Below are positions 13,517 to 24,439 of a DNA stretch of 64,000 bases, piece after piece. The DNA is from Juglans regia (lineage: Eukaryota; Streptophyta; Magnoliopsida; Fagales; Juglandaceae): the NCBI RefSeq assembly GCF_001411555.2, contig NC_049912.1:28993514-29057513 (forward strand). Reading direction: 5' to 3'. Positions within the stretch are counted from its first letter, which is position 1, and each line of letters starts with the position of its first letter. The notes beneath the pieces were generated by a model. That model did no database searches. It worked only from the letters and a program-made list of their open reading frames with translations, and was not told where the DNA came from. Position numbers and translations under genes: made by a program.

Positions 13517-14560
13517 TTAGTAGTGACAATCGACCAAAGTCCGAGCGGAGAAGACAAGAGGTTGTTGCTGTTGTTGTGGTTGTTGCTGTTGCTTTTGCTG
13601 TTGCTGTTTTGTTGCAAAAGAGAATTTGGGTTCTCGGTGATCATCTTCTGGGGCCGGAAGGTTGAGATCCAAATCCAAGGAAAGCATCTGTCTTGGCCTC
13701 TTGGTTTCTTGATCATGATGATGATCAGGCTCCAACGCCAATGATGGAGAAGTAAAGGACAAAGTGGTATTGGTTCCCATATTAGGCGCCCTGTGCCGTC
13801 TCATATGGCCGCCTAAGGCCTGGCCGGACGTGAATTCCGCCCCACAAACGGAGCACTCGTGAACCTTAGACCTGTTATTATTGCTACCCAAACCTCTACT
13901 ACTACTACTCAATTGGAGAGACAGAGAAGAGATGAGATCATTCTTCTTGGACTGCGCTTCTTGATCATCATCCGACGACAACAAGAACTGCTTCGATGAC
14001 CTTTCCCTTTCCTCCGCGGCGGCCATGGCCTTGGGCTTCTTGTGACTAGCCCTGTGCCCACCTAGCGCTTGGAAGGAAGGGAAAGTCCGCTTGCAAGTCT
14101 TGCACTCGTAGACATAATACCCGGCCTTGCCCGTTCCGGTTGCTGCTGCTTCTAAGAATCTTCGACTATTAAACTTAAAAGCACCACCACCACCACCGTG
14201 ATCTACTTCGACTTGTCTTGGGGTCTCAGGCCGGGTCTGACCTTGAGCAAGAAGGATTAGGCAATTGGCCATGTCCTCTTCTTCCTCGGTAGTGCTATCT
14301 TGTAGTAATTCAGTGGAAGTGGCCGGCGAGAAGCTGGTGTTCATATCATCGTTAATGGTATCAATATTGCAGTTCTTTTCACCATATATACCTCCACCAG
14401 TGCCAGCACCGCCTCCTTCTCCGGTCGGTGAATTAGCAGTAGTACTGATCATGGCAAAAGGGATAGGTGATTGCGGCCTCTGGCGCTTGGTGCGCTTCCC
14501 TTTGACGATGTGGGTATTCTCCTTAGACCCCATGACGATGACTTCTTCTTGAGCCTCCAT
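13517..14560 (-). CDS. C2H2 zinc-finger repressor, ZAT5-like
   Basis: Intronless, 347 aa from the ATG at 14560. It is a two-finger plant Q-type C2H2 protein and probably a nuclear stress- or development-related repressor. Finger 1 has C153, C156, H169 and H173; finger 2 has C236, C239, H252 and H256. Both contain the plant-specific QALGGH helix and are separated by a long linker, as in the ZAT family. A basic stretch KGKRTKRQR (20-28) is a likely nuclear signal. LSLDLDLNLP (293-302) is an EAR repression motif that recruits TOPLESS-type corepressors in known relatives. The tail is Gln-rich (318-333). The frame stays open upstream to 14773, but that part lies around a TATA box and a (GA)n leader, so the internal MEAQEE start is preferred. 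The closest family match is ZAT5-like; the paralogue identity is not certain. Confidence 0.93.
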   Translation of the reverse strand: MEAQEEVIVMGSKENTHIVKGKRTKRQRPQSPIPFAMISTTANSPTGEGGGAGTGGGIYGEKNCNIDTINDDMNTSFSPATSTELLQDSTTEEEEDMANCLILLAQGQTRPETPRQVEVDHGGGGGAFKFNSRRFLEAAATGTGKAGYYVYECKTCKRTFPSFQALGGHRASHKKPKAMAAAEERERSSKQFLLSSDDDQEAQSKKNDLISSLSLQLSSSSRGLGSNNNRSKVHECSVCGAEFTSGQALGGHMRRHRAPNMGTNTTLSFTSPSLALEPDHHHDQETKRPRQMLSLDLDLNLPAPEDDHREPKFSFATKQQQQKQQQQPQQQQQPLVFSARTLVDCHY

Positions 14561-14669
14561 GTTCCACCACCACTGCCGCAACCACAAACCCAAAGAGATC
14601 AATCGAGGTAGCCTCAAAGAGAGAAAGAAAGAGATGTTTTTTTGGGGTAGAGGAGGAAGCAAGAAAGAG

Positions 14670-14702
14670 ATAGAGAGATAGAGAGATAGAGAGAGAGAGA
14701 GA
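14670..14702. repeat. (GA)n / (GATA)-type tract in 5' leader
   Basis: Repeated gata/gaga units, read as CT-rich in the sense of the zinc-finger transcript. Confidence 0.7.
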
Positions 14703-14730
14703 GTGGGGGGTTGTGTTGTGTACGTAATGT

Positions 14731-14740
14731 TTTTATATAG
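14731..14740 (-). promoter_or_regulatory. Candidate TATA box of the zinc-finger gene
   Basis: The minus strand reads ctatataaaa here, about 170 bp upstream of the chosen ATG. A start of transcription about 30 bp downstream would place the (GA)n tract (CT in the mRNA) at 14670-14702 in the 5' leader. This also puts the upstream in-frame ATG at 14773 outside the transcript. Confidence 0.6.
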
Positions 14741-15780
14741 TGAAGAGGAAGGGTTTGAAGTGAAAAAAGCCAACCAATAGAATAACAGTAACAGCGAATT
14801 ACTCTCCCAATCCTTGTTAAGTTTCCAACCTCTAGAAGCTGTCTGGATATATAAAGCCTTTATAAATGGAGTTGAAAACTATGGAATTATAGTGTAACGG
14901 AGAGAGTTATTGGGAAATAGAGATAATCAGATTTAGACAATTAATTGAAGGAACAAGTTGGACTAAAAAAACAAAGAAAGAATAAGAAGAAGCTAAAAAT
15001 AGAGAGAGAGGAGGGAGGGAGGGGGTGGTGTTAAACTGTTTAATTAGATGGGAGAAAGCTGTTGAACGTATAAAAGTCCGTTTCACACTCTCTTTCTCAC
15101 ACTTCGCCAACGCACTTCACGAATTGATCAAAACAAACCCTACCTAAGCTTAGTTGGCCACTATAATATTTCTAATTAATCATCTCCTTAATTGCCCATA
15201 AAAATCCACCTCCCTAGCTAGCTTTTTATGCTCTTTGATCACGTACGTACGTATTCACGTGTTACACTATTCATCATCAACGTCCTTTAATTTTCAAGAG
15301 GGGAGACTTTGACATGTTACCAAATTCTAACGAGCCTAAAACTAATATTGATTTGATTCCAGTACTGATCAGTGAATGCATGCAGAAACTTGTCATATAG
15401 ATCATTGATTCATTGATGTGTGACCAAAAAATGGGTCTATTTCGTTGGTTTTGTGAGCCAATTAAAAGTTTACAAGTCTCGTAGTTCTTGGACTGCACGT
15501 TTATAATGCGTCTCGCATGAAATGATCCTTCTCTTTCGGCAGACGTGATCGATAAAAAACGATCAGAAATATATAAATTAAACTTTTTTTTTTGGAAGTA
15601 AACATGAAAAATAAAAAAAGAACCCAGAACTTGAAGTCAGGATCGAGACTTCTTTTATTTTCTTAATTTGGTTGGAACCTGAGAATAACACACGGAAATT
15701 TTTAAAAAGATCGAGCGTGTCAGTGACATTCCTAGAATTTAGTTAATCCCACGTCTAAATGAAGAAAATATACCGCAAGT

Positions 15781-15785
<5 letters not shown>

Positions 15786-15848
<63 letters not shown>
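15786..15848. repeat. (GA)n microsatellite
   Basis: An almost perfect GA dinucleotide run; the Leu/Ser repeat frame on the minus strand is an artefact of it. Confidence 0.95.
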
Positions 15849-15852
<4 letters not shown>

Positions 15853-17349
15853 GATGTGAAGGCAAGCAAGAGAGGAAGCAAAGCCCATAACTTTGCCTCA
15901 ACGATTCCCAATGAGATGATTGGAGTGCAAGCTTGGAACCACGGAATCCGCGGTGCTCCACGCCTTTTCTTTCCTTTCTTTTATTTTTTCTCTTTGCATT
16001 CTGTACTTTGATTAATTTCTGGGCTAATTCATGGATATATACGTATGAATTAATGAAATGAAGACATGATCATCATCGATCTCTTTTCCATGTAATTATA
16101 TCCAGTAACGGGCCCGATGTGAATTCTAGCTTTTAACTCATTCATAAACAATATTATATAGCATCCACAAAATTAATCGGGATAAGTATACTTGTGATCA
16201 TGATCTTCAAATAACACTAACTATATATTATAACATGCATATAATTATATACAACTTTGCAATCAGTCGATTTATAATCATGTGGTGCTGACCCACCATA
16301 TCCATATATATCGTTGTGGTGCTGAAACAAATAAATCGTTGTACGTGGTTGATCTGATCTGATTGGGTCCATCATATTATTTATATATGGATGGCCACCA
16401 AGTGTACACGTACGCGGATTGAAATTTCATGCAAAATAAATATATATAGACGTGGCCTCGTATATCATCATGTGTAATTAATATTAATGAACATCGAAAT
16501 AGTGCTACATAAAAGTCCACTTTTTTTTCCATAAAAAGACAGTACGTACTTAGGGGAAAGGCAATATCATATCATATCATATGACAAATAAAATTAAGCT
16601 GCTTACATTTCTGCACTATAATTATAAGCAGACCATGCCAAATTTAGGGACAAAATCGGCATTTATGTGACACTATCAAGTAATACATATATATATATAT
16701 ATATATATATATTGAAAAGAAGGAAAAAAAAAAAAAAGGTAAATCCAATATTAATTACAGGCTTGGAAAAAGCTAAAGTTTCTGAAGTACGTATATATTC
16801 GACTGAAATGTAGTACGTATAATTAATTTGCTACGAGAAAATTAGCTTCCCTTTAGAAGAAGGCATAGATAATATTATTCATTATCAAATATCCCAATTA
16901 ATTAATTTTTTGTTAAGAAAAGATGATCAATTAATGCATGGCTGACTAGTACTTGTATTTTGATAGATATTAGTCAAAACGCGGAAAAATTAAGATAAGT
17001 ATCATGAATGCCATCGATCGATCGTTCCCACTTCAACATTATATAGCATCATGATGCGCGCATGCATATATATATAATACGTACAATTGATATTTAAGAA
17101 TGTCTACGTTTCAAATTTGTGCTTTATACTCCAGCTTGAGCTTATAAATTATATAATAGATGATCAGCTCGATCGAGAGGTAATAAGCTAGCTAGATAGC
17201 TAAGTGCAGGGTTAAGCTCATTTTGACTTAGATCGATATGATCTTACTATATATCTTCATTTTTCAGGATTCGGGAATCTTATAACGTCTTTGGACAACA
17301 TATATAGTTATAAGTTTGATCAGCTAGCTAGCACGATCATATATACATG

Positions 17350-17350
<1 letters not shown>

Positions 17351-17391
<41 letters not shown>
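17351..17391. repeat. (TA)n microsatellite
   Basis: A long alternating TA run passing into (CA)n at its right end. Confidence 0.95.
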
Positions 17392-17399
<8 letters not shown>

Positions 17400-17543
17400 T
17401 ATACATATACATATTTTATTCATAAGTTTGATAATACGTATACGGTATGTATATCCTACGTCCTAATCTATACGTTCTTAAATTGTAATCTGACCACTTC
17501 TACACTTAATCATACACACTAGCTATGAATTAATTAGCTAGTA

Positions 17544-17580
<37 letters not shown>

Positions 17581-18361
17581 CGTTTTGCATTTCTTAAGTA
17601 TTAATCTAACAATAATCGTACCTAGCTATATAGTAAATAATTAGCTAGTTAGTTGATACGATTTTTATTTATCTTGCTTTGCATGTTCTTTCGGTTTATA
17701 TATAATGTGGCGCCCCTGACCCCCATGTAAGGAAAACACGGGAATCGAGATGCCGGGATGATGACAACACGGTCACACATCCTAACGAAAGTGCCAAGTG
17801 TGTGTATATGCGACAGTGTACAACAACGCAGCGGATAATTAAGTCTACTAAGTACCAGAATTTAAATACAAGTAATCATCAGTAAAAGGGTTTAAACAGT
17901 TATACAGTCATCCAAAATAAAGTTTAACACATGTCCCAAAATACAAATGAGTAAAATAAGATAACTAAGCCAGTGATCCCAGATCACTCCTCGGGCGGAG
18001 CCGTCTCCTCAGGCTCGCCCTCCTCCTCCTCATCTGCATCAAAATCTGCGTTACCACAGAATGGTACCGCATGTAAGTATAACTCAAATAATCCTCAGGA
18101 ATAAAATGCATTTAATGCAACCAACATGCATGCATATGATAAAAATATGCATTTATCTCAAAACATTATTTTCTCCGAAAATGACAATTTTCCAACACAC
18201 GCCAAAATCTCATTGGCCCAAATAACCGTAAAACATTTTCCTAGAAAATGATTTACACAAAATCCAACACACACTATTTTCCCAGAAAATAGCCAATTAA
18301 TCCGTTATTAACCTATGCACCATGGTCTCCCCTAGGGACCATCCGCACGTCCTGATTTCGT

Positions 18362-18472
18362 AGCGATGCTCGGTTCCGCGCCCAGCGCGTACGTAGCCAA
18401 GCACCCACTACGCAACGAGCGATGCCCAGTTCCGCGCCTAACACGTACGTAGCCAAGCATCCTCTAGTCCCC
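18362..18472. repeat. Two-unit tandem repeat inside the LTR-like element
   Basis: Two adjacent degenerate units of about 56 bp share 'gcgatgc', 'gttccgcgcc' and 'cgtacgtagccaagca'. Confidence 0.7.
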
Positions 18473-19482
18473 GCCAGCAGAAGGACAACGGAGTCGACAC
18501 GAATCTCTCGTCCGATCCCATTGTCGCCCAGCGACAATCCAAGGGATGTTACTCAGTTTATTCCGCTCCCGAGTAACCAGAGGAGCTCCACCGAGATAAT
18601 GCCCCATCTCAGCTTGGGGTCGTGATACACACGCACCCAAAAATATTCTCACATAAAATCACAACTTTCCAAATCACACATGAGCATGAATGCAATACAT
18701 GAAAACCCAGTTTTCTTTACAAACATGATCATGCATGAAATAATGATATGCACATGTACCAACACAAATCCACATTTCTCAATAACCAATAACCAATCCA
18801 ATCAAACCAACCCAAGCAACTCCAATCATAAGTCCATCCGACTCCCAAACTCCTCGGACTCAGTCCGGCAAAACCAATCAGTTCAAATACAGTGAAAAGC
18901 GTTAGTGCAAAAATACATTAAATTCACAAGAATTCTTTGGAGAAATACTTACAGTGCAATATAGCAATTTCTAAATGATCACGAAGCTGTAAGTGGTGAC
19001 GTCTGAGCAACACCACAGTGTAAAATACACTGTGGCCGTGGGTCACAAATACCAACTTTTCAACGGAGACAAACGAAGACCCAAAAATGGTAGGGTAAGG
19101 CCTAGAGAGGTCGATGAAGCCAATGGTGGTGGCGGTTTGCCGTGGGTGGCGGCGCAAGGGGTGGTTTTAGGCCAAAAATGCCGAAATCGGAGATGGGCTT
19201 GGTTGTGCTTCACCGGTGACGGATCGGAGCCAGAGTTGGGTCCATTGGGTTGCCAAGAGGTCAGGGATGAAGTGGTAGGAAGATGGTGGCCGGAGGTGGT
19301 GCAACGGCGGCGCTGGAGCGAAAGTAACTCCGCGGCTTGAAGGGCTGCGTGGAGGAGAACGGTGGCGCGGATGGATGTGAGGTTGGTAGGGTGAGGTAGC
19401 CGGCGGCAGGGGAACCCAATGGAGTGGGCGGTGTCGACCACGGCGGCTCGACGGCGGCGGGCTAGGGGAGTGGACGGACGAC

Positions 19483-19483
<1 letters not shown>

Positions 19484-19539
<56 letters not shown>
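19484..19539. repeat. (GA)n microsatellite
   Basis: A continuous GA run of about 56 bp that produces false Ser-Leu repeat proteins on the minus strand. Confidence 0.95.
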
Positions 19540-19542
<3 letters not shown>

Positions 19543-19969
19543 GCTCGCGCGGGGAAAAAGGGGACTGAAGGAGAAATAAGGGAAAAAATAAAAGTAAGGG
19601 AAAATAAAAGGATGAAAGAAAAATAGAGGGAAAGAAATGAGGTCCAATCTTCATAACTTGGGTCACGAAAATGATCCAACGGAAACGATTTTAAAACAGT
19701 TAGTGAAATAAAATATTTCAAACACAGTGATTAACATGAAAATAAATAATTAAACCCAATAATAAGTTAATTTAATTCGAGAAGAAATTTAAACACATAA
19801 CAATAATTAATTTAAAGAAAGCACTTCGAAAATAATTTTCGTAAACTAAAAATCATAAAAATAACCCAATTAAAAATCCAATAATTTTAAAATAAGAGAA
19901 TAAAATTTTGAATCCATAAAAATAATTCATTCAATAAAAATACACTAAAATACGGGGTGTTACATATAA

Positions 19970-20121
19970 TTTAATGTAGAATAATTCTCCATTTTACCAA
20001 CTTAATTGTCTTCTAATAATCCTTTTTTTGTTTGTTAATCAAGTATAGATCACATGATCGATCACCGTTCACCGTGGCATGATGCATGCCTGCATTATTG
20101 GTGCATGGTTTGTGGGGGGCA

Positions 20122-20153
<32 letters not shown>

Positions 20154-23100
20154 TAAGGAGGGGAGTCAATGGTTATTTAATTATGGTTGGGTTAATAATT
20201 AAGGTGTGAGCTAGCTAGGTAGGGGGGAAGTTCATATTGGAGCGGAGTAATTCTACATACAATCGTGAAGTACATAAACGTCGTGTAATCACTTTGAAAA
20301 ATAGTACTGGGATCTATTATTAAAAAATTAATTTTTTTCATGTGAGTTTCATATTTTATTCATTTTTTTAAAAGTAATTACGTGATAGTTGCACAATTTA
20401 CGATTGTAAATATCTTTTTTCTATTGGAGTGCCATGGATCAAGTTGTGCGCGGGCACGACATTATAAGAGGCAGATCAAAAACCAACCCTAGAGAGCTAG
20501 TAAAGTAAAAGATTTGGCTGGGGGAAGCAAAGGATCAAGATCTTGTCATGGCTTCCTCCCAGGCCAGCTCTCCACATCAGTTTTGTTTTTCCAACTTTCT
20601 CTTCCAGGCCACCTCCTGCCTGCCTCTCCTGATCATCATCATTTAGCACATGAAGACATGAAGCATATCCTCATGATCAAACTATTAATTTGTGTGTATA
20701 TATATATATTGAGAAATAGTACTTTAGTCACAAAGATATCATGCACACAAAAATAAACATACAAATTGACATGGTTTGATATCATACGTTAGATATATTG
20801 TAAAGTTATTTTTATTGTAAAGTAAATTTAATCTACCGCATCAAACTAAGACAGTTTGTAAATTTATTTTTATGTGATATTTTTATAGATGTAGTACGTG
20901 GTCTCATGTACGTGTATAATTTGCATTCATAGGGAGAGAGAGATCAGATTCAGTACGTAGTTAATTGTACTGAGAGCCACTCGATATATATGGAATGTTT
21001 GACGACGTTGGCAGTACTAAGCAAAACCAAAGCCGTAATAGATTAACCTTAAGAAAATAATCAAATAAACAGACGTCCCTGGATGCATGGGAATCCATCA
21101 ATTATATATATTATATAGTACGTAGTTATAATATCATGTACGTACGCACGTGTGTATAAACAAGGTATATATATAAGCTGAAACGTAGTTGCAATAAACA
21201 TGGAATCTCACCAATATATTAGTTGCTGGAGCATGCATTTTCTAGGTGATCATGATTAATTACCCGTCGAATAAAAGATAGAAAATAATAATATATCGTA
21301 ATTATATATTGCTATTAATTAGAATCATGTAAATCCAGCTAATTCGATCAAGTTAATTATAAAATTATGTAGGTACCCATGATCTAGGGCGTAACAATTA
21401 AGGGTTATGATGATCTTTTTGAGTACTATTATAAGCTAGATCATTTTTGAGTTCTTATAACCAATATTATTATTAATAAATTATTGAAAGGGTATTAATT
21501 TGTCACCTCGATGATCATGCATTTAGTACTTTCATTCAATTCATTGCTTATCAAATATTGGTAGATCGATCTACCGGATGTTAATGTCTATTTTCGTTAG
21601 AAAAAATTTAATTGTAAATGATTCTGCATACTAATACGTGCACTAATTCAATATGATTGGTCAAAATATAAATTTTGTAGAAAACAGTACTAATTTAAAT
21701 TTAGAATATGAATACAACAACATTAGATTGGTACGCAAACTTACTTATATGTAGCAAAACTCATATTGTTTTTTCATACACAACCTGCCATCTCAATCGT
21801 TGACACCATCTGATCTAAAAAAAGTGAAGGAAAAATAAAAAATAAAAAACACAGATGTACGTAGTATGAGAATAAATCAAACGGATTTGATATCTATATA
21901 TATATATATAGAACAATTAACAAAAAAAGAAAGAATAAAGCAAATAATATAGAAGATCAGGCAGCACTCAGCGAGCCAACGATACATGCATATCATCAAT
22001 ACAACTTGCCTGAGCTGACTTGCTGGTAAAGTTACTGTACCTGGCTATAAATATGAAAGATAATAAATAATATTAACGATGATCATTATAACAATTATAA
22101 ATAATAAATATAAATCTGACATGCGACAAATAAAAAAGAAGCCCAAACTTGTTATGAAATTCGATCTCATCATGATGGAGTCGTAGAAATTAATCATTTT
22201 GTAAATGAAGAGAATTCTGACTATTCTATCATCCTTATCCAGAATATCAGTTGATCATGAGTAGTTGTCAATTTAAACGTACACTTACTATAATTTTAAG
22301 AGAGATAATTAAATTATATGATTATATATAAACTTTACAAATTATTAAATATTCTTAATTCATAAATAATTTTATGCATCGAACATGATTAAATATAATG
22401 AAGTCCATTATATACTGTATTCATATTTCTCTGAATTATTAAAAGTGTTTAAATAAAAATAAAATAAAATAAACTTACCAACATCTATTGGACTGTGAGA
22501 TATTCCTGAATGAATATTATTTTCATCGAATGAAATTGGTGGTAAATAAATCCGAAATCATAATAATTAAGAGCGAGCGAGCAATAGTTGTAGATCATGT
22601 TGGGCGTGGTCTCGATAGTGGTCACGTTATTACTTGTTGGGCCTATCCTCCATCGATCACACACACGCATGCCTCGCAGTCACAGAACGAACCTTTAAGG
22701 AGTCAGGAGTCAGGACAACGTGCGTACGTATTTGCTGCAATTTTACAGCCCTATTAAAGATCCTTCTTTACCTTTGTTTAATTTTCATTGCTCGTTGATT
22801 ATTCGGTCACTTGAATGCTGTTGTAACTTCACCTGCATCATCCTAATTAAACTTGTTTAGCTGCTACAAATTTCATTGACTTCTTGTTGCATTAGTGGTC
22901 TATATCAATCCATGTCCTTAACTTCGTACTGGGTTTTACTATTAGGAGTGTTAGGACAGCTTGTTGATCAAGTGCAGGTAGATAAAGTTGTGGTGTGGAT
23001 CAAGCCTGGTTTTTTTGATCGGATCTATCTCAAGTGCTCAACTCATTAGTTATGATGGGGAAATCTAATTGGATGCACTTTTTAGTGGCAGACACTCACC

Positions 23101-23500
23101 GTGAGTGCATGGTAGGTGTGCTTCATGGAAAGGAAAATCCCTAGGAAGATTTATGATTGATTGCTTGTTTTGGTCATACTTACCATCATTATAATTTTAC
23201 TTTATTTTTACGACATAAAAAGCAAAAGCAAAATGAAATCACATGAGCCCAACAATTGCTTTTATTAAATTACGACATAAAAAGTGGTTTACTGTTTTGA
23301 ATTAGTCTGAACTAGATCAGTTAGTTAGAAGAAGGTTCAATTTTTCCATCCAGGATGATGCTAGGGAAGTTGGGATTTTAATTTCTAAGATAAAGCTGTG
23401 TACAAACTTTGAAAATGATGCATAACAGCTAACCATCCATTTCATGTTAATGACCTTTTCATGTTTTGATAGTATGAAAAGGATGGGAGTAGTAAGAAAT
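19970..23500. other. Intergenic, AT-rich, no gene seen
   Basis: No supportable protein gene. It contains a (TA)n tract at about 20127-20152, a MITE at 20251-20416, and a GC-richer patch at about 20440-20640 with a possible hairpin. A copy of another dispersed MITE family lies at about 20750-20890 (phrases 'aaattgacatggtttgatat' and 'gacagtttgtaaattta'). Confidence 0.6.
20251..20416. mobile_element. Short MITE with ~40-bp imperfect TIRs
   Basis: The left end 'tacatacaatcgtgaag...gtcgtgtaatcac' pairs with the right end 'gtaattacgtgatagttgcacaatttacgattgtaaata'. The core is AT-rich. Related text recurs near 31780-31890, 38155-38350 and 38500-38640, so it is a dispersed family. Confidence 0.6.
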
Positions 23501-23580
23501 TAGATGAAAGTGCTAGCTAGGTGTTGGTCAACGGAGAGCAACCTCTCAAATGCTTGGCCTTGGGGGAATAATCAGAGCCA

Positions 23581-24366
23581 TCACAGAGCATTAGATATGT
23601 TATTAAAACAACCATTGAAACTAATGCAAGAATCTTGGCGTGCAAGACGTGGTGATGGGGAAGAGATAGACACTGGTGGAATCTCAATGGAGTTAAGTTG
23701 GGGAGGTGGGTGCTGCCACCGAGGGAGTGGTCCGGCCAGGAGGAGGTTTTGCAGGAGTGGTCCAGCTTCTATCACTGCCTGCAGGAGCTTCCCTTTTTCT
23801 GGCAATGGCTTCTCAGATACTAATTGCAAGGCGGCTTGTGGCAGCGGTTGTGAAATTGGGTCAGTTTCCGGTGAGGACATGATGTTTCCATGGCAGTCAG
23901 AAGAGATAGAAAGCTTGCTAGAGTCGGTGCCTTTTGATTCATCTTCAATGTTTGAAGCAGCTAGTTGCTGCTCTTCTAGTAGTTGATGCTGCTGTTGGAG
24001 CACGAGTTTCTCCAACATTAGCTTATGGCATCTTGCCTGCGCTTCATCTCTCTCTTTGATGGTCCTGCTCAAAAGATCTTTGAGATGGATCAGTTCATAT
24101 TCTCTTCTTGTGATCTCCTCCTTAGCTGCTACAAGTGTTGTCTCTAACTCCAAGGTTGTGTACAAGAGAGAATGTCTTAACTCTTCAACTCCCTGCCAAT
24201 TTTAGCAACTTTTATTATCCCCAAAGACACAGCACAATCACGAGAAACAGAAAAAGAGTCGCTAACAAAAGAAAGCACTGGACTCAAAAGAGGCCTAAAG
24301 AGTATCTCTTACCCGATCATCTTGGTAGCAGAATTCCCATCCAAGAGGACTGCATTGAACCTCCAT
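23581..24366 (-). CDS. DUF1635 family protein
   Basis: Two exons on the minus strand: 24313-24366 (54 nt, beginning MEVQCSPLGWEFCYQDDR) and 23581-24192. They join at a GT-AG intron of 120 bp to give 221 aa. The first exon is too short to stand out alone, but the junction keeps frame and yields the family's usual start, followed by GVEELRHSLLYTTLELE. Residues 20-85 form a predicted coiled coil (heptad-rich, KEEITRREYELIHLKDLL). The rest is Ser/Pro-rich with LLLAGPLP and a C-terminal RQDSCISFNGCF stretch. This matches plant DUF1635, a family of unknown biochemical role. The 160-aa frame on the other strand is its shadow. Confidence 0.88.
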
Positions 24367-24426
24367 TTCTGGCAGTGGTCTGAGCCGAAGTAGATGGGGT
24401 GGGGGCTTTATGTGCGGTTTCTTCAA

Positions 24427-24438
24427 CTTTTATAGAAT
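24427..24438 (-). promoter_or_regulatory. Candidate TATA box of the DUF1635 gene
   Basis: The minus strand reads tctataaaagtt about 65 bp upstream of the ATG at 24366, implying a 5' leader of roughly 30-40 nt. Confidence 0.5.
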
Positions 24439-24439
24439 T

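Larger units (their letters stand above)
15130..17700. other. Intergenic, AT-rich, microsatellite-rich
   Basis: No supportable gene. Contents include a (GA)n tract of about 62 bp at 15786-15848 and (TA)n tracts at about 16687-16712, 17351-17391 and 17549-17575. Clusters of ctagctagc/gtacgtac palindromic words are frequent, as is common in plant intergenic DNA. Confidence 0.6.
17706..19964. mobile_element. Putative solo LTR with TATAA target duplication
   Basis: The element starts TGTGGCGCCCC and ends GGGGTGTTACA, so it has TG...CA termini that form a short imperfect inverted pair. It is flanked by a perfect 5-bp direct repeat, tataa at 17701-17705 and 19965-19969. Five-base duplication, TG...CA ends and no internal gag/pol coding fit a solo LTR of about 2.26 kb. 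It carries a tandem pair of GC-rich units of about 56 bp near 18362-18470 (core 'gttccgcgcc', then 'cacgtacgtagccaagca') and a (GA)n tract at 19484-19539. The 115-207-aa frames at 18993-19721 are GC-rich low-complexity readings. A TIR element of another class with similar ends remains possible. Confidence 0.6.

Noticed and set aside
14561..14773. 71-residue N-terminal extension of the zinc-finger frame
   Set aside because: It translates the (GA)n leader and passes through a TATA box, and relatives start at the equivalent of MEAQEE.
19043..19721. Frames of 184 and 207 aa with Ser-Leu repeats
   Set aside because: Produced by the (GA)n tract and GC-rich part of the LTR-like element; low complexity, no family.
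23504..23986. 160-aa plus-strand frame
   Set aside because: Antisense shadow of the DUF1635 coding exon; no domain.
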